A DNA stretch of 64,000 nt from Jackrogersella multiformis. Its lineage: Eukaryota > Ascomycota > Sordariomycetes > Xylariales > Hypoxylaceae. The notes under the pieces are model-generated. The model saw nothing but the letters and a program-made list of their open reading frames with translations, was not told where the DNA came from and searched no databases. The DNA lies in contig CADCXD010000018.1 of assembly GCA_902806575.1 (NCBI GenBank), forward strand, positions 1,488,001 through 1,552,000, given 5' to 3'. Shown here in pieces: positions 34,901 through 47,610 of this stretch. Within the stretch, counting starts at the first letter, position 1; every line of letters begins with the position of its first letter. Both the position numbers and the translations under genes were made by a program.

Positions 34901-35670
34901 CTACCTAGGTAGTTAGAATAGAAGGCGTGTATATCCAACGACTAAGAAGACGTTATTGTTGTACCTAGAGATCAAAATAAGTAAAAGGATTGGTAAGATT
35001 TAAGAGAGTAAAAAGGCCCTGGACTCAAATTGAAGCCACTATCAACCATATTACGTAATCCGTACTCGCGGATAGTATGATACAGTACTATAATACAAGC
35101 CGGCACAATAGACTCTTTAGAGTCCCCCTTCTGAAAGGGCCATCTTTAATGTATATATCGAAGTATAATACACGGTACCGAGCCGGGCCTTTCAAGTCAA
35201 GCATGTTGGTATATCTGCCTCCTTAGTCTAATCCGTTTCCGAAGAAAGCCTTCACGTTATGCAGTCCAACCCTCCTTTGAAAGTTATGCCAGTAAACTTC
35301 AACTTTAACCTAATGTATGGATAGACTTAATGGAAGAATGCTATGTTATTGTGTAGCGCCTGTCGAAAGAAATCGATTTTCCGTCCGAGGGTAACAATTT
35401 CCTCCTAACGCCAAGAATGTGTGCAATTCAGAAGAAACGAATGCCGCCGGTCCTTTTGAGATAGATGTTTGACTCATCTATGCGATCCAGTATTTTCCGA
35501 GATTTCGGATGTGCTCAAGGTCCGAAGTAGCAACTCCAAACTCCATTCAAGGTAACTGGCTCATTTTGCCCCTAATCCACTAGGAAACAAGAACACTCAA
35601 CATTTCGTAATATGACGCCGTGTATGCAATCCGAATTCCCGAGACAGATTCTCTTGGGAACTGAAGTAAT
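34901..35670. other. Convergent intergenic region
   Basis: A 770-bp region between convergent stops. No gene or strong repeat is seen. Confidence 0.45.
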
Positions 35671-38600
35671 TTAGCCCATCTTTCTAAATCCCTCCACCCC
35701 GAGAGCTGGGACCTCAACATTGCTTAATCCTAGAACACCTTCTTCTCTCCTCCGGTCGACGAAGCTGTTGCACTCGGCAACGACCAGACTCCATTCGGCC
35801 AAAGCCCGGCCTGCATATTTTACACCGGTAGCACAGACGCCTTTTGGTTCAACGGGCGTGATAAGAGATTCCTGTATGGGATATTTGAGATTGCGAAGTG
35901 ATGTTTCGTCCCTGCCTCGGCTGATAGGGCTTATTGGGCTATGAAGCGGTAAATCATCCTCGTTTCGGTCAATCGGGCTCGTTTGGCCGATACTATGTCG
36001 GCGGTCGAACGCCATAGATATGCGGTGAGCGGAGAGAGGAACTTCGGAGGGATCGGCGTTCTTCGCAGAATCAACTAATCCCGGATTGGGATTTCCGGAC
36101 ACTGCTCGAGTTGGAGCCGGCCGGCCCGCTGTAGGTGGCGGTGGGCTGCCAGTCCGACCTTTTGCGGTGACCCAGGATTGTGCAGGACTGGGTAGTCGTG
36201 GCCGAGTGAGGATACGATTCGGCGGGGACATAGTGCCGGCAGCATTCCATGACAAGGTAAACTTGAAAACGTATTGAAGAGCGTCATATGTAGGTGACGA
36301 TCCTATGCTATCTGTATCAGAGCCGGGCGGGGTAACGTTAGATAATCCCTTAGGTGGCAGATTCGGTCGAATTCGCGATGTCGCAGTTTCACGCCTCACA
36401 GCTTCTAAATCATTCCCAGTATTATTGTTACCGGCGAACGAGAAGAGTTTGCCTAGAAGGCTCCCTCTCTTCTTTTGGAAAAATGATTCTTCATAATCAA
36501 TAGAGTCCATAGACTCGAAATCGGTTGCCGGGCTTGCTGATATATCAGCCTGTGGTGGCAGGGGAGCGGAAGAGTCGAAGCTCATCAGGAGTCCAGGTTG
36601 TGCAGTTGGCAGTTCAGTTCGAATGATCATGAATCGCTTCCCTGGGGTCGGGAACGAAGGCGCGGTCGAGGGCGGGAATTTCCCCTGCTCCTCAGCGACC
36701 TGCTTGAGCCAGAGATAATGTGACCACACGGTCTTGAGACGCGAGTAAACGACAAGGAATATTTTGCTATGACAAAGTTAGCTCGGTCACAAGATTAGCT
36801 CTTCAAGGGATTGGACTTACGCATCAGAATCGTTCGCGCTTCCAGCGTCCCTACATATTCTCCAGCACAACAGACGCATGTAATAGGCTCTAACCATGGG
36901 GCACCAGTTGTTGAACAACTTATTAAAAACCTCCTCTGTAAGTAGCCACTCCAGACACACTGCTTCTTTGCGAGACTGGTCGTTCGCAATAGTCTCCCAA
37001 ATCGAGAATATGAAAGATAAGACTCGAATTTCCGACATTGTATTGTTTGATTCCATGACCTTCTTGCAAACCTCAAACCAGAACGGCCAATCGACGTAGT
37101 CTAGGTCAGGTTTCTGGACATCAACAAAATTGTCGTAAGCCACCAACGACTCTTCGAGAAAGTCGCAAATTGTGAAGCAGGCATTGTGGTCAAACTGCGA
37201 AGTTCGCTTTGCAGCAGCTTTCATAACGGCCATGAACGATTCGGCGAACGCGTTTCGTGCATCCACGTAGAATATCGATGCGTTGGACAGTAAATCCTTT
37301 AGGAGTACTATAAGCCGGTTCTCGCTCATTCCTTTCATAGCGTTGTTATTCGGAGGAGCCGGCAAGGTCATAGCCGACGCATCAGCACCATGGAGGACGT
37401 CTGTAAGGGGCGGTACTATCATAGCCCCTACAGCCGCCTGTCGATGTACGGTTGAATCCAGAATAGAGAGTACCTGTGCATTCACAAGTACGAAAGCCGG
37501 AGCACGAGCTTTCTTGACGAGAGGAAGGCCTGACGGCAGGAACTCTTCAGCCAATATATAGTAATACTTGCAAAATATGAAGAATAGGTCAGTATCTCGC
37601 CCTGCCCACCTAGAGATCCATGGCCCTCGCCAGGCGATTTTAGCCGCAGTCAGCGGTAATGTTGCAGCTTGCTTGAGCAAATTCGACAAGTCTCTAGCGG
37701 AGGTCCAACCAAGCTTATCGACGCAAGGAGGGAAGAATGCTACAACATCATCGCTTGCACCGTTGCCATGCCGTGGTAGGCAAAACTCGTCCGCAACTCG
37801 GCGTATCCGATCTGGCGATAAAGACCACAACCGTACAAGTACATCCGCAATGCCTGGCGCAAAGAAAAATGCGTAAGCGCAAGCCTTGCCCGCAAAGTTG
37901 ACGAGACTCAAAGGAGCATGCCGAAGAGACAGTTTGTCTACCACGATAGCCATCTGTGCGACTAGGTTTGTGATGAACATAGTTTTAACGTTGTGTCTTG
38001 CAGATTCGGCGAGGTAGGCGGAATCTGTTGAGTCAAGTGAGGCAGTTGACTTATTGCGGCTAGCTCGAGACCGGCTTCGAGACCGGTTCCGTATTTGGTC
38101 GGCTGGCCTCCTATCTGCGAGCGGACAGAAATTAACAGCGCATTGGCGCCACTCCGGTCTCATCATGAGAAAGGTCATAGCCTCGAGCAAAATAGGCCTG
38201 TCAACTCCCGCAACAGGCTGTTGAATCTTCCCTTCAAATAGTTCGATAAGTCCGTTCCACCACTTGTCCAATATAAGAGCCCTTCGTTCGAGGTCTTCAT
38301 GGTGTAACATCCTGTTTGACGGATGGTTTGCATGGTTTCTTAGAAATGGCACAAGAACACCTCGGACCATGCCCATCTTCATACCCGTGGACTTGGTCTG
38401 AAACTTATGAGAATCGGAATCCAGAGTTTTGAATGCTGACCAAAGAGAATCTCGGGACTGTGGCAATTTTGCCAGCATGTTGTCGTCTGGGAATGTACTG
38501 TTGCTCGTCTCAGACGTATGCGACTTACGAGTCTCCGTGGATGGGGGGGCAATGCTAGCTGTCGAAGAAGCAGGACTATCACGATCACAATGAGCTTTGC

Positions 38601-39426
38601 CCTTCGCTAGTATTCCGGGTTGCCGCTGCTTTATTCTACTAAGGTAACTGCTGAATTTACCCAGAGAATCAGTCGACTTGCCGCTCTCGCTATCGGCGGG
38701 AGATACTGGACGTTTCCGTGATGACTTCCTGAGTTTCATGATCGAGCTGTTGCTAAGAGATCGTTCACGACGACCTGGTCGGCCATCAGGAGCGCTTTCG
38801 GGTTCGTCCTTCGCATTAGGCGAGGGTGACCGTGATCCAGTCTTCCATGAGCGCTTCGCTAAAGAGGTGATCGAGTCTGAGACATTTCTATATGTATCGT
38901 GCGAGTTCGGGGTCAAGAACCTGCTGTCATCTGTGTCCTCACTATTGCTACGTTGTTTCTCCATAGTTTCCCCAGCATCCTCAACGTGTAGAAATTGTCT
39001 AGACGAAGGCATCCATGACTGCGGCCGACTTAATGTTGATCTTCTTCTTCCGATCTTGCCAGTTCCGGGCTCAGGACCGACCATGCTGTTTTCGGAGGGA
39101 GCGGGCGTGGGCTTCACATTGGTACTATTATTCACAAGTTCCTTCGAGAAGGAGAAAGTGGTATCGAAATCAGTGCCGAAGTCGAAAGAAGGTACATCGA
39201 AGGATGGTAAGTTAGGCAGAGTTTTGGCGCTCAAGGTTCGATTGTGGTGCGAAGGAGAGGGCGAAGGCGAAGGCGAAGGCGTAGTCAGGTTCGATTGGGT
39301 TTGGAAGCCGTCGGAGCTAGATAGGAGATCTGCGGTAGCATGCGCAGAAGAACGAGTGGAAGACTGGTATGGCTGTGTGGACTCGACGGTTGGCAGGACC
39401 GTGACAGTCAATGTTGAGCCACTCAT
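35671..39426 (-). CDS. UPF0592/DUF1765 family large protein
   Basis: Exon 1 (39426-36821) and exon 2 (36766-35671), joined across a 54-nt intron, give 1233 aa. The first 330 residues are low complexity, Ser/Pro/Thr and Arg rich, with a PSPSPSPSPS run coded by a GAAGGC repeat. A conserved helical domain spans about 340-900 (blocks LVPFLRNHANHPSNRMLHHEDLE, DKWWNGLIELFEG, KIAWRGPWISRW, FFIFCKYYYILAEEFLP, CLEWLLTEEVFNKLFN). A second disordered region contains many SP sites. The C terminus, from YVFKFTLSWN, ends in LGVEGFRKMG, a typical family ending. Yeast and fission yeast members are annotated as membrane-associated and of unknown function. Many SP/TP motifs suggest phosphorylation control (inference). 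Confidence 0.88.
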
Positions 39427-40039
39427 TGCATGGCAAGTGTCTCTGCACCTGGTGGACCAGCCCAGCTGAGGCCAGATTGAATGACACCGAGCAGATCTGC
39501 TGATAGATCTGCTTTGTCTGTCGCCCTGGCGATCAAAAGGGGGATAGGTTCGCGCGAACTTGGTTTATAAGTTACGGGCTTGGATTAATAGAGGAGGGGA
39601 TGGGGTATAGAGGCGTATAGGCGTGTTCTCAAGGTTTCGATCCAACGATGTCACCTCGATTCATTAGGTTGTATGGTGCAGTAAGAAACAGAAAGGAAAA
39701 GGAAAAAAAAAACAAATAATTCCCCACCAAAGATATAAACTGATGTGTAGAAATAGAAATAATAAAAGACAATAGCGAAAAAGCTTCGTCTCTTCCTTTA
39801 TGCACTATTATGTACCTTGGTATGAACGAATATAGGGCACGAGAATGGATGAGAGGAAGAAAAAAAACTAACGACCACCGAACGAATGTGTGGGTAAAAA
39901 AAGTTCAGTTCAGTTCAGTTCAGTGTGAAGGGACGACAGGAACTAAGAACAACGGATGGATCGAGCTAACAAATTGGTGTTTCAAAAGCTGAAGGCACAA
40001 CCAGCGTTTTGGTCGCCCACGCTGCCACGGTCCCAAACG

Positions 40040-40235
40040 GTACCTAGGTAGGTACACTAATCACACTAATAAACTGTACTGCACCTGGGCATAGGTACCT
40101 AGGTAGGTAGTACAAAAGTTATCGCTGTTGCTATCTGGGAAGGTACTAATTAGTACTTCTAGGAAGGTACCTAGGTAGGGGGCGACTTCGGGTGGCAGCA
40201 CCCAACTACCTACTAGGTAGGCAGCAGCCAGGTGG
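40040..40235. repeat. Cluster of TACCTAGGTA palindromes
   Basis: At least four copies of GGTACCTAGGTAGG lie within 200 bp (about 40041, 40094, 40165 and a rearranged CTACCTACTAGGTAGG at about 40206), some next to CACTAATCACACTAATAA direct repeats. It is the densest cluster of the dispersed palindrome in this window. Confidence 0.75.
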
Positions 40236-42722
40236 TGATTAGGTGGTGGGATTAGTGGTGATTAATTAATAAGGTGGTAATAAGGCGGCGGCTCAGCCGA
40301 GGCGCACTGCAGGTGCACCTCCATCAATTTGATGGCCTGACGGTTTAGCTGGATGGATGTACCCGCCCTGTACTGTACTTAACCACATATTCATCATACA
40401 TTATAATTCAGCTAACCTCAAGGTAAATATACCTACAGTTACTTATTTCCCCCCTCAAAGCTCTTAAGTACATACCTAGGTAGAGTCTGCCTCCTATATT
40501 TTAGATTTACTACCTGACATCAATTTTTTTTTTTAAAAAAATACAAATATCCATAAAAACATCAATATACCCAAATCGATAATGACGATATAGCCAAATG
40601 TTTGTACATTGCTCACACCTACCTGGCAGCCTGGCAGCCTGAGTATCATATCCTACAAACACATCCACAAAATACGTGTAGAATCCAATTGACACACGTA
40701 CGCATTTCATAGAGATCGACAAGCCTACTGGTCAATGAACCGGGATGCTTCAATAGACGCAGGACAAAATGAGCTTATTGCAGCAGGCGTCCTGCAATGC
40801 TGCAACTATGAATCAATATTCGTGGCTCGAGAACTGAATGTAAACTATCTGCAAAGTTGCGGAGTGAGAAGTTAGCTGAAAACTTCAGATACTTCAACCG
40901 GTTGGACAAAAATGACTTTTAAAAATGGCCTTGCGGGAAGATCTTCTTGTAAGTTTCTAATCCGGGACCCGCGGGAGTCTGAGACCCAAGATTGGTTTGA
41001 GCACCCGCTTCAGCACGATATTCTCGTCCTGTAGTGTGACTTAAACTGCCTAGGTACATGTGTATACATAGTAGACGGGCAGGGCAGGACGGGACACCCA
41101 AGTCACAAACCATATGACGTGATTTGCATTCTAACATAGGTAATCCGTCGATCAAATGCATCGTGAACTCACGTTACCGTATTTTCACCCTTTCCTTCTA
41201 AGACGGGACAGCCTACCTGTAAGTACCTAGGTACCTGATGCATAGATAAAGGCAACAGAAGATTTGGAGGGGTTCCATTGTTTGCCCTATCTGTGCCTAG
41301 TGTGCCGGCCTACCGACCTACCGACTCACCTGTCCAATGGCGTTTCTTGTTGGTTGCATGCTGATTCACATTGCCGCTAGAAAACAGAGGTATTATAACT
41401 AAAAGCACCTCAGCCAATTAACCCCTATTCACGCCAACGAGATGGCGAGTTCAGCTTGTTATCTACCTAACCAAGCTTAGATTAGCACTAGGTAGTTATC
41501 GATTAACTCGGCACTATCTCCAGGACAAGCCTCAATAGTTGGGACACTCTAATAACAACGACCCTTGCTTAACCGAGCCCGGACTTAAGACTTTCATGAA
41601 AAGCTTGGGAGAAGTGCAGAATACCTAAGACATCTTGCCAGAGGCTTACAACGAATGGATCAAATTAGAAATCTAGAGCGCATAGACAACCATGAACAGT
41701 TAACTCACTAAATACCTAGGTAGATTAAACACTCCAACTAATTCTGCAAGTTATGAAGATTCTAGATAGGATACAGGCTTTTATACGAATTAACTCTCCA
41801 GCTGCATATCATCATGAAAACACAACGTTATCGATTAGAATTAATGAAATCTCATTCAGGGATGGATGGGATTTTGATTTCCGACTAAACACGGATAGGT
41901 TATGACGTGACGTGCAAGGGTTTAATTATAGATCCATATTTATATATTACACTAGGTAGGTACCTGTACTAAGCATATCGTTTAGTAGGTAACACCCTAT
42001 AATGACCTAATATAAAAATTAAAGCAGCATTATCCATTTATCCAGTATTGTTTTTCCTAACAATTACTCTCAGTTTACCATGTACATGTCCCACGATTAA
42101 TAGCCAGAGAGAATTTATATACAGAAGCAGTTATTGGGGAATAATGGTGCGTTTCGAAATGCCATTATCTAAAGATTCTCATAGTTGCCGTAGTAGTTGA
42201 GGGTATAGGCATTTAGTAACTGCTTCCGTTCTCTTTCTGTCTTGATCCTCGTATAAGTCAGGCCCTTGAACTTGGTCAGTCTTTAGGAGTCGAAGGATTA
42301 CTCTTGATAGTTCCTAGTTCATATAGTGTGCTACATTCATATGTAGCTTTCCTATGATAATATACACTACAATCGTATCTAGGTCTTATTATTGGATTTT
42401 ATGTACTAAGTCATCGTGAATAATTACTCGGCTAAATCTTGCTGGATGAATATAGTGCCTATATGCTCTGTCTCACTACCTAGGTAGACAAGAATATATT
42501 AGTCCAGGAGTGTCATGAAGTTATATACGTAGCCAAGGCATTGGACTTAGAGACATTAGGCCAACATTGAGAGATAAAATGTACGCGACTATGTTGCTCT
42601 ACACCAGTCGGGCTAAAATTTAACCATAAATAGGTAGGTACCTTTTTGCTACTGATATGACCTAGCCTACAGAAGGAGCAATTGTTGGACGTTAGGACAT
42701 CGCCGGGAAAAACGGGGGACAC

Positions 42723-42758
42723 CGGCCCCGATAATCCGGGGTCGCTGTTTCGGGGCCG
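42723..42758. repeat. GC-rich inverted repeat (8-bp perfect stem)
   Basis: CGGCCCCG (42723-42730) and CGGGGCCG (42751-42758) form a perfect 8-bp stem. A smaller CCCCG/CGGGG stem is nested inside, overlapping the left arm. The island stands out in A+T-rich surroundings and could be the remnant of a transposon end. Confidence 0.5.
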
Positions 42759-43469
42759 TTCAGTTTTGGCCGATTATGGTTTCACGATGAACAGAGCTAT
42801 TATCCTTACCAGGCTTAAGTCCTTTCATATCTACTTGGCGGCTTAGTATCGTCTAGTGTTTAATATATCATATCATACACTAAGACATATTGTTAGTAAC
42901 CTCCCAAGTATCACGATGAACAATGTCGACAGCGACAGCAAGCTCTCGGCTCTCAGTTCTGCTACATTAAGAAATGCCCCAAATCATGTTGTTAGACGGA
43001 ACCAGGGTACAAACAGGAACAGTTGGGTCAGACATCTCATATATCTGGGCAGTCTAGTATACCTAACTACCAAATCTCAGAGCTTGTAAGGCCCTGCTCA
43101 TTAACATCCGCGCGTAAACGAAGCGCGTAAGGCCAGATATAAGGTGATGATGACGCCACTAGAAGAGGCAATGCGTACGACACTACCACTTCTACACAAG
43201 GTCGGTATGGTCGATCTCTCCCGACCAGAGGAATAGATTCAGAGCGACAACGAGGATCAGAGAGCTGTATCAACAGTTCAAGTCGGAGCAGTATTAGGCG
43301 CGGATTACGATTGACTGAGCTATGGGTCGAAAATCGGATTGGTGACAGATATCATGAATACGAAAACCCCAACTCCAATAGAAATGTGCCTGCGGTAGTA
43401 CAGAAAACACAGGGAAACCAACCAATACGCCATTCCATGCACCCGTCTACTTCATCCACCAAACGTAAT

Positions 43470-44574
43470 TTACTTCTTCGGACGTTTCAAGGCATCATCA
43501 TCAACGAGCGCACTCGTCGTTCCCTCTTCCTCTAGATCCCTACTTCGCTTGAGTCCCTTCATCTTCCTGGTCTGTAGTTCGCTCAGGTCTTGCCTGCCAA
43601 GGTGAATGCGGCCGATCTTGTCTCCCAAGGTATCCGTAGTCACGTTCTTCTTGGTCTTCTCCTCGCTTGCCTTAGGTGCCTTCATTGCCTCCTTCCATAC
43701 CGCCTCGTCGGGTTCCCGCATGCGGCCGACGCGGAAGTCCATGCGCGGGCCCATCTCCTCCACCTCGACCCTCGGAAGCCTCTGACCGCTGCGCTTCGTC
43801 GAAATGAGGTAGATGCGCAGGTGGATTGCAGGCTTCACGGCATCGCCTACGGGTTCATCAGCTGAGATAGACACGATGTACTGCAGACCCTCGACGTCGA
43901 TCTGGTCACCCGATGTGTCGCCCTTGAATAGGTCGATCAGCATGCTCTTGGCCATTGTGTATTCGTTAGCGACCGGGCTCTCAAATGCAGTTCCAGAGAA
44001 TAACATCATAGGCCGTAGACCGATGGCGAACTTGCGGCCGGTGAACTGTGAGATGCGCCGGTAAGTCTCCGGGTCCAGGTGCAGCTCTAGCATGTCAAGA
44101 ATCTTGCTCGAAAAGGTGCGCGCTAGAGTTAATGTGTGAGGGCGCTTCTTAGAGCTGCTTCCGAATACAAGGAGCGACGTGTCATTCTTCTCGCTAAAGA
44201 ATTCGAGAGATGCGGGATCCTCGAACGGGTGAATAGCATTCTTCTTGGTGAACTTCTTAGCGAGCGGTTGCCTCAAGGAATAGAGGTCGGTTAAGGCATC
44301 CTGTGCGATTTGCGAGCAGGTTGTTCCACGACTAGGGACTTCCAGTCAGTCTCTCAAATTAAATTTGAATGGGTGGATTCCATTCTTCTTGAGATCTTGC
44401 ATGTCTAAAGATGTACACTTACAGAAAAAGAGCTGTCTTCGGGTTCTCAACAACCTTGGGAGCTTTCTTCTCAAGGGCTCGTTTGGAGCGAGCATTTCGG
44501 GGGTTTCTAAAACTTCGTTAGCAAATAGGTATTCGATTATTAGGACTGAAAGTTGCATACATTTGTCGCAACAT
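43470..44574 (-). CDS. RPF2: Ribosome production factor 2 (Brix domain)
   Basis: Three exons: a 14-nt first exon (44574-44561), then 44506-44423 and 44331-43470, giving 319 aa, the usual length. The protein starts MLRQINPRNARSKRALEKKAP, followed by ENPKTALFLRGTTCSQ across the second intron. The Brix core includes SLRQPLAKKF, HPFEDPASLEFFSEKNDTSL and GSSSKKRPHTLTLARTF; the tail contains GRQDLSELQTRKMKG and a basic end. RPF2 works with RRS1 to bring 5S RNP into pre-60S particles in the nucleolus. The first exon codes only four residues plus two bases; introns carry clear branch sites (GCTAAC). Annotations starting later in exon 3 would lose the N terminus. Confidence 0.95.
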
Positions 44575-47500
44575 TTTGTATATGTTGTCTGTTAATTGAG
44601 GGTATCTTGATTGAAGGTATCTAATTGATTGAATGAATGCCTTGTGGTTGTAGAACCTTGGGAAGTGGAGGGGCGGTTGGAAATTTTTAGAACGGCAGAA
44701 CTTTTTTTCAGTGGGTGAAATAACCGAATTAGGAAAGTGGTGTGAAGCTTTTAACTAGGAAGTACCTAGGTACCTTCGTAGTACTACATGGTATTTGATC
44801 AGTCCGGCGTCACCTGGCAGCCCGTTCCAAGATGGAAGGTACGCACCTTGGAAGGTGCGGGGCACTGTATGATGTACCTATCCATAGCTACCTAGGTAGG
44901 TACCTAGGCATGTATTAGGTAACACAGCGAAGGAGCTGACTGTGCTACAGTGGGGTTGTACCTAGGTACCTAGGGTAGCACTGGCTCCAGTAGTAGTAAG
45001 AAACCTCGATTCTTCCAACTTCATCAACGATATTACCTCGTGGTATAAATACCATCTCAAATGCCTACCTAGGTATTTACCAGGACATAGTAAGCCCCAT
45101 CTTCTAAACCAATTGTTTAACTTGATCTAGCGCATAGCGCCTATAGGAACGGCTTCTTACCGGTACCTACCTGCCTACCTAGATAGGTACCTGGTAGCTG
45201 GCGAGAATAATACCCACGTGTCTTATTATGGCCATCTCAACTAGACGGCACTTCATTTCCATATTGGTGGATCGAGTTTATCGTAGCTCGACAACACGAA
45301 CACGCCAGACGCAACATAGGTCTTAGTCCTTACAAGGTACATATACGGCCTTGGGTATACCTCGATTCATCGCTATGTTGGTAATGGCCTTCATTGTTAA
45401 ACAAAGTTGATCACTATACCGCCGAGATAACAAGGTCTCCATGTAGCTATAGCCCACTTCTATGCCGCCAGTGTTCGACAATGTTATGATAGCCCATACT
45501 ACTTTCTATCAAATAGATATGTTAACTCTGTCGATTTAGTTTCTTATCGGATGGAATTATCGAAGCCGGGTCATTTATCGTAGTTGATGATTCAACTTCT
45601 TGATGCTCAACAGACCACAGATCGACTACTCAGCTTTTTTCTTCGCGGCGGCAACGACTAGGTATAAACAGTTCAACCGCGCGGCCATGACTCGAATTCG
45701 AGGATTCTTTTGTGAAAGGTTTACTCAGGAAGCCTGGGCTAAATCCACTCGGCATTCACTGAACCTATCTGAATCAACTAGAAATAAGACTCCTGCTAAG
45801 TATTGAACTAGAGGACACTATCATGTCGCCTAGCCTAACATGGTCGATGGAATCTACAGTAATGTAGAGATCTACGCCCCGATGATGAAGAATCTGATCG
45901 GTTGCGGGGTCTGGGGAGGTTAATATATCCGTTCCAAATGGTAGGTAATCATGTTGTATCCATATGCCAAAGCCTTTCTTATTTTATTTTTCATAACTAA
46001 CATTGTGCCATAGATTGCTATCGGCGAGGTTTTTAATAAATTACTACGGATCTACATGCTGTCTTTTACTTAACGCCTGTGAAAGAAATAAAGCTAATAT
46101 AACTATAATTAAACTAAGTACCTAGGTATCCAGGAATCTAGAAGACGGCTTCCATGAATTTACATAATATTCGATCATTCGATGGTACTATATTAGGTAT
46201 ATAAGCCGGTTGAACCGGAGGTAAATCACGGCTTATTGAAACATGGGTGGCACGGTGAATTAAGGCCCACCCAGCCTACCTTAGGTAATATACTTTTGGA
46301 TGGGTTAATGTTAGCATGTTCTAGGTAACGTTCACCATAGATCGTGTGGGCTCCGGCTATCTGGGCTCGAGGTTCAAGCAAGCGTGCGTAATACAACTAC
46401 CGGAGTGGATACCATTAGAGCTTCGAGTATCACGCCGTCTCAAGGCCGGCATGTGAGATTACTTGTTTCGGGTTAGATGCATGCAGCTAGCAAATCACCA
46501 GAAGCAGGCTCGCGGAGCCGTCACGGCGGTATTAACTATATCCGGCATCTCGCCTACCTACTGGGCTCTACATCCACTACTCTAACGTAACACTGGTCAG
46601 GAACATACTTTGAGCCGCATAAAATTTGATGCTATCTGATAAAAGGTCAAAAGTCTAGGTTACATTGATGTGTCATGCTAATGTGCTTGCAAATTGAGAA
46701 GTACGACGCTACGATACAGGCTTGCCATCAAGGAGGATTTCGATTGGCCGTACATATTACATTAATCTACATCTATCTTCTTAGGTAGGTACCTAGCTAT
46801 GGTAGTCGAGTGCCATTCTAACTAATATTGTTTACGACTATCTCAGTTCTCACGAGCTAGGTCTCACAAATACAACTAGATCAAATATATGAGGGGCTAA
46901 GAGAAAAGCTTCGAGAAGCTTGGTCGAACAGACTTGAATGCCACGATGTTACATCACAAACATGTGTGGCCTAGTTTCGGACACCATCCGGCATAGAACA
47001 TGGGCAACACAATAACGCCGAACAGCCGAGCTACCAATACGCCAGCTATTCCCCTTTACTGGGTATGTATTATATATACTAGTGTGCGAGAGCCTTCGAT
47101 TCAGAGACTCTGAATCCGGTGATGACATCTCCTGATCCGGCAGGTCTAAGATCAGTTGTGCACGGCATTGGCCATGAAAGCTCAAGTCGCTTGGATGGGA
47201 AAACAGGGGCTTGGTATCGCCGCCGGCAGATTGCCGATTTTGAGCTTAGCTGCGTTTTGGGCGTCGCACCAGCTCGATCATACCCACGAGCTTGCGCGGG
47301 CCAGGGTTAACGTCCCACAAGGCTGGGTCTCCAGAGCTGCAGAGTTGTATTAGTGTATTGTTTTTTACATGTCAATCACGAAACATCAGAAAAAATCAAC
47401 GCCAAGGATCGGCCTGATGCGGTCCCTACATGGTGGATATCCTGATCTCTTAGGAGAGCAATGTAACTCGGCATGGATTTCTCTCACGATATGCCATGAC

Positions 47501-47610
47501 TAGGGTTCCATTCCCTTAAAACTTTTTGCTTCATCCTTTTGTGGCTATACCGCGGTGTCGTTTGCTCTATTCCCCCCATATTTTGAATATTGCGTTGGCG
47601 ACCAGGCAGG
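44575..47610. other. Three-kilobase gene-empty spacer
   Basis: No supportable gene. Palindrome clusters lie at 44761-44775, 44890-44908, 44958-44976, 45064-45078 and 45160-45195. Small frames such as 45600-45806 and 47119-47353 have no recognisable content. The final 300 bp should contain the promoter of the receptor gene at 47611. Confidence 0.5.

Larger units (their letters stand above)
39427..43469. other. Four-kilobase gene-empty, repeat-rich spacer
   Basis: No supportable gene. Contents seen: a TTCAG pentamer repeat (about 39903-39923); a dense cluster of GGTACCTAGGTAGGTA palindromes (40040-40175) leading into GGTGGT/GGTGATTA repeats up to 40275; a poly-T/poly-A switch at about 40525-40545; more palindromes at 40473, 41225, 41712, 41955 and 42477; an A+T-rich part (41700-42500); and a GC-rich hairpin at 42723-42758. 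A long frame from 42915 to about 43420 with several stops may be a decayed relic (see findings). Confidence 0.5.

Noticed and set aside
38678..39469. 263-codon + frame opposite the DUF1765 gene
   Set aside because: Antisense to the conserved gene with no domain or splice support.
45600..45806. 68-codon + frame in the spacer after RPF2
   Set aside because: Short, unrecognised, no leader or splice context.
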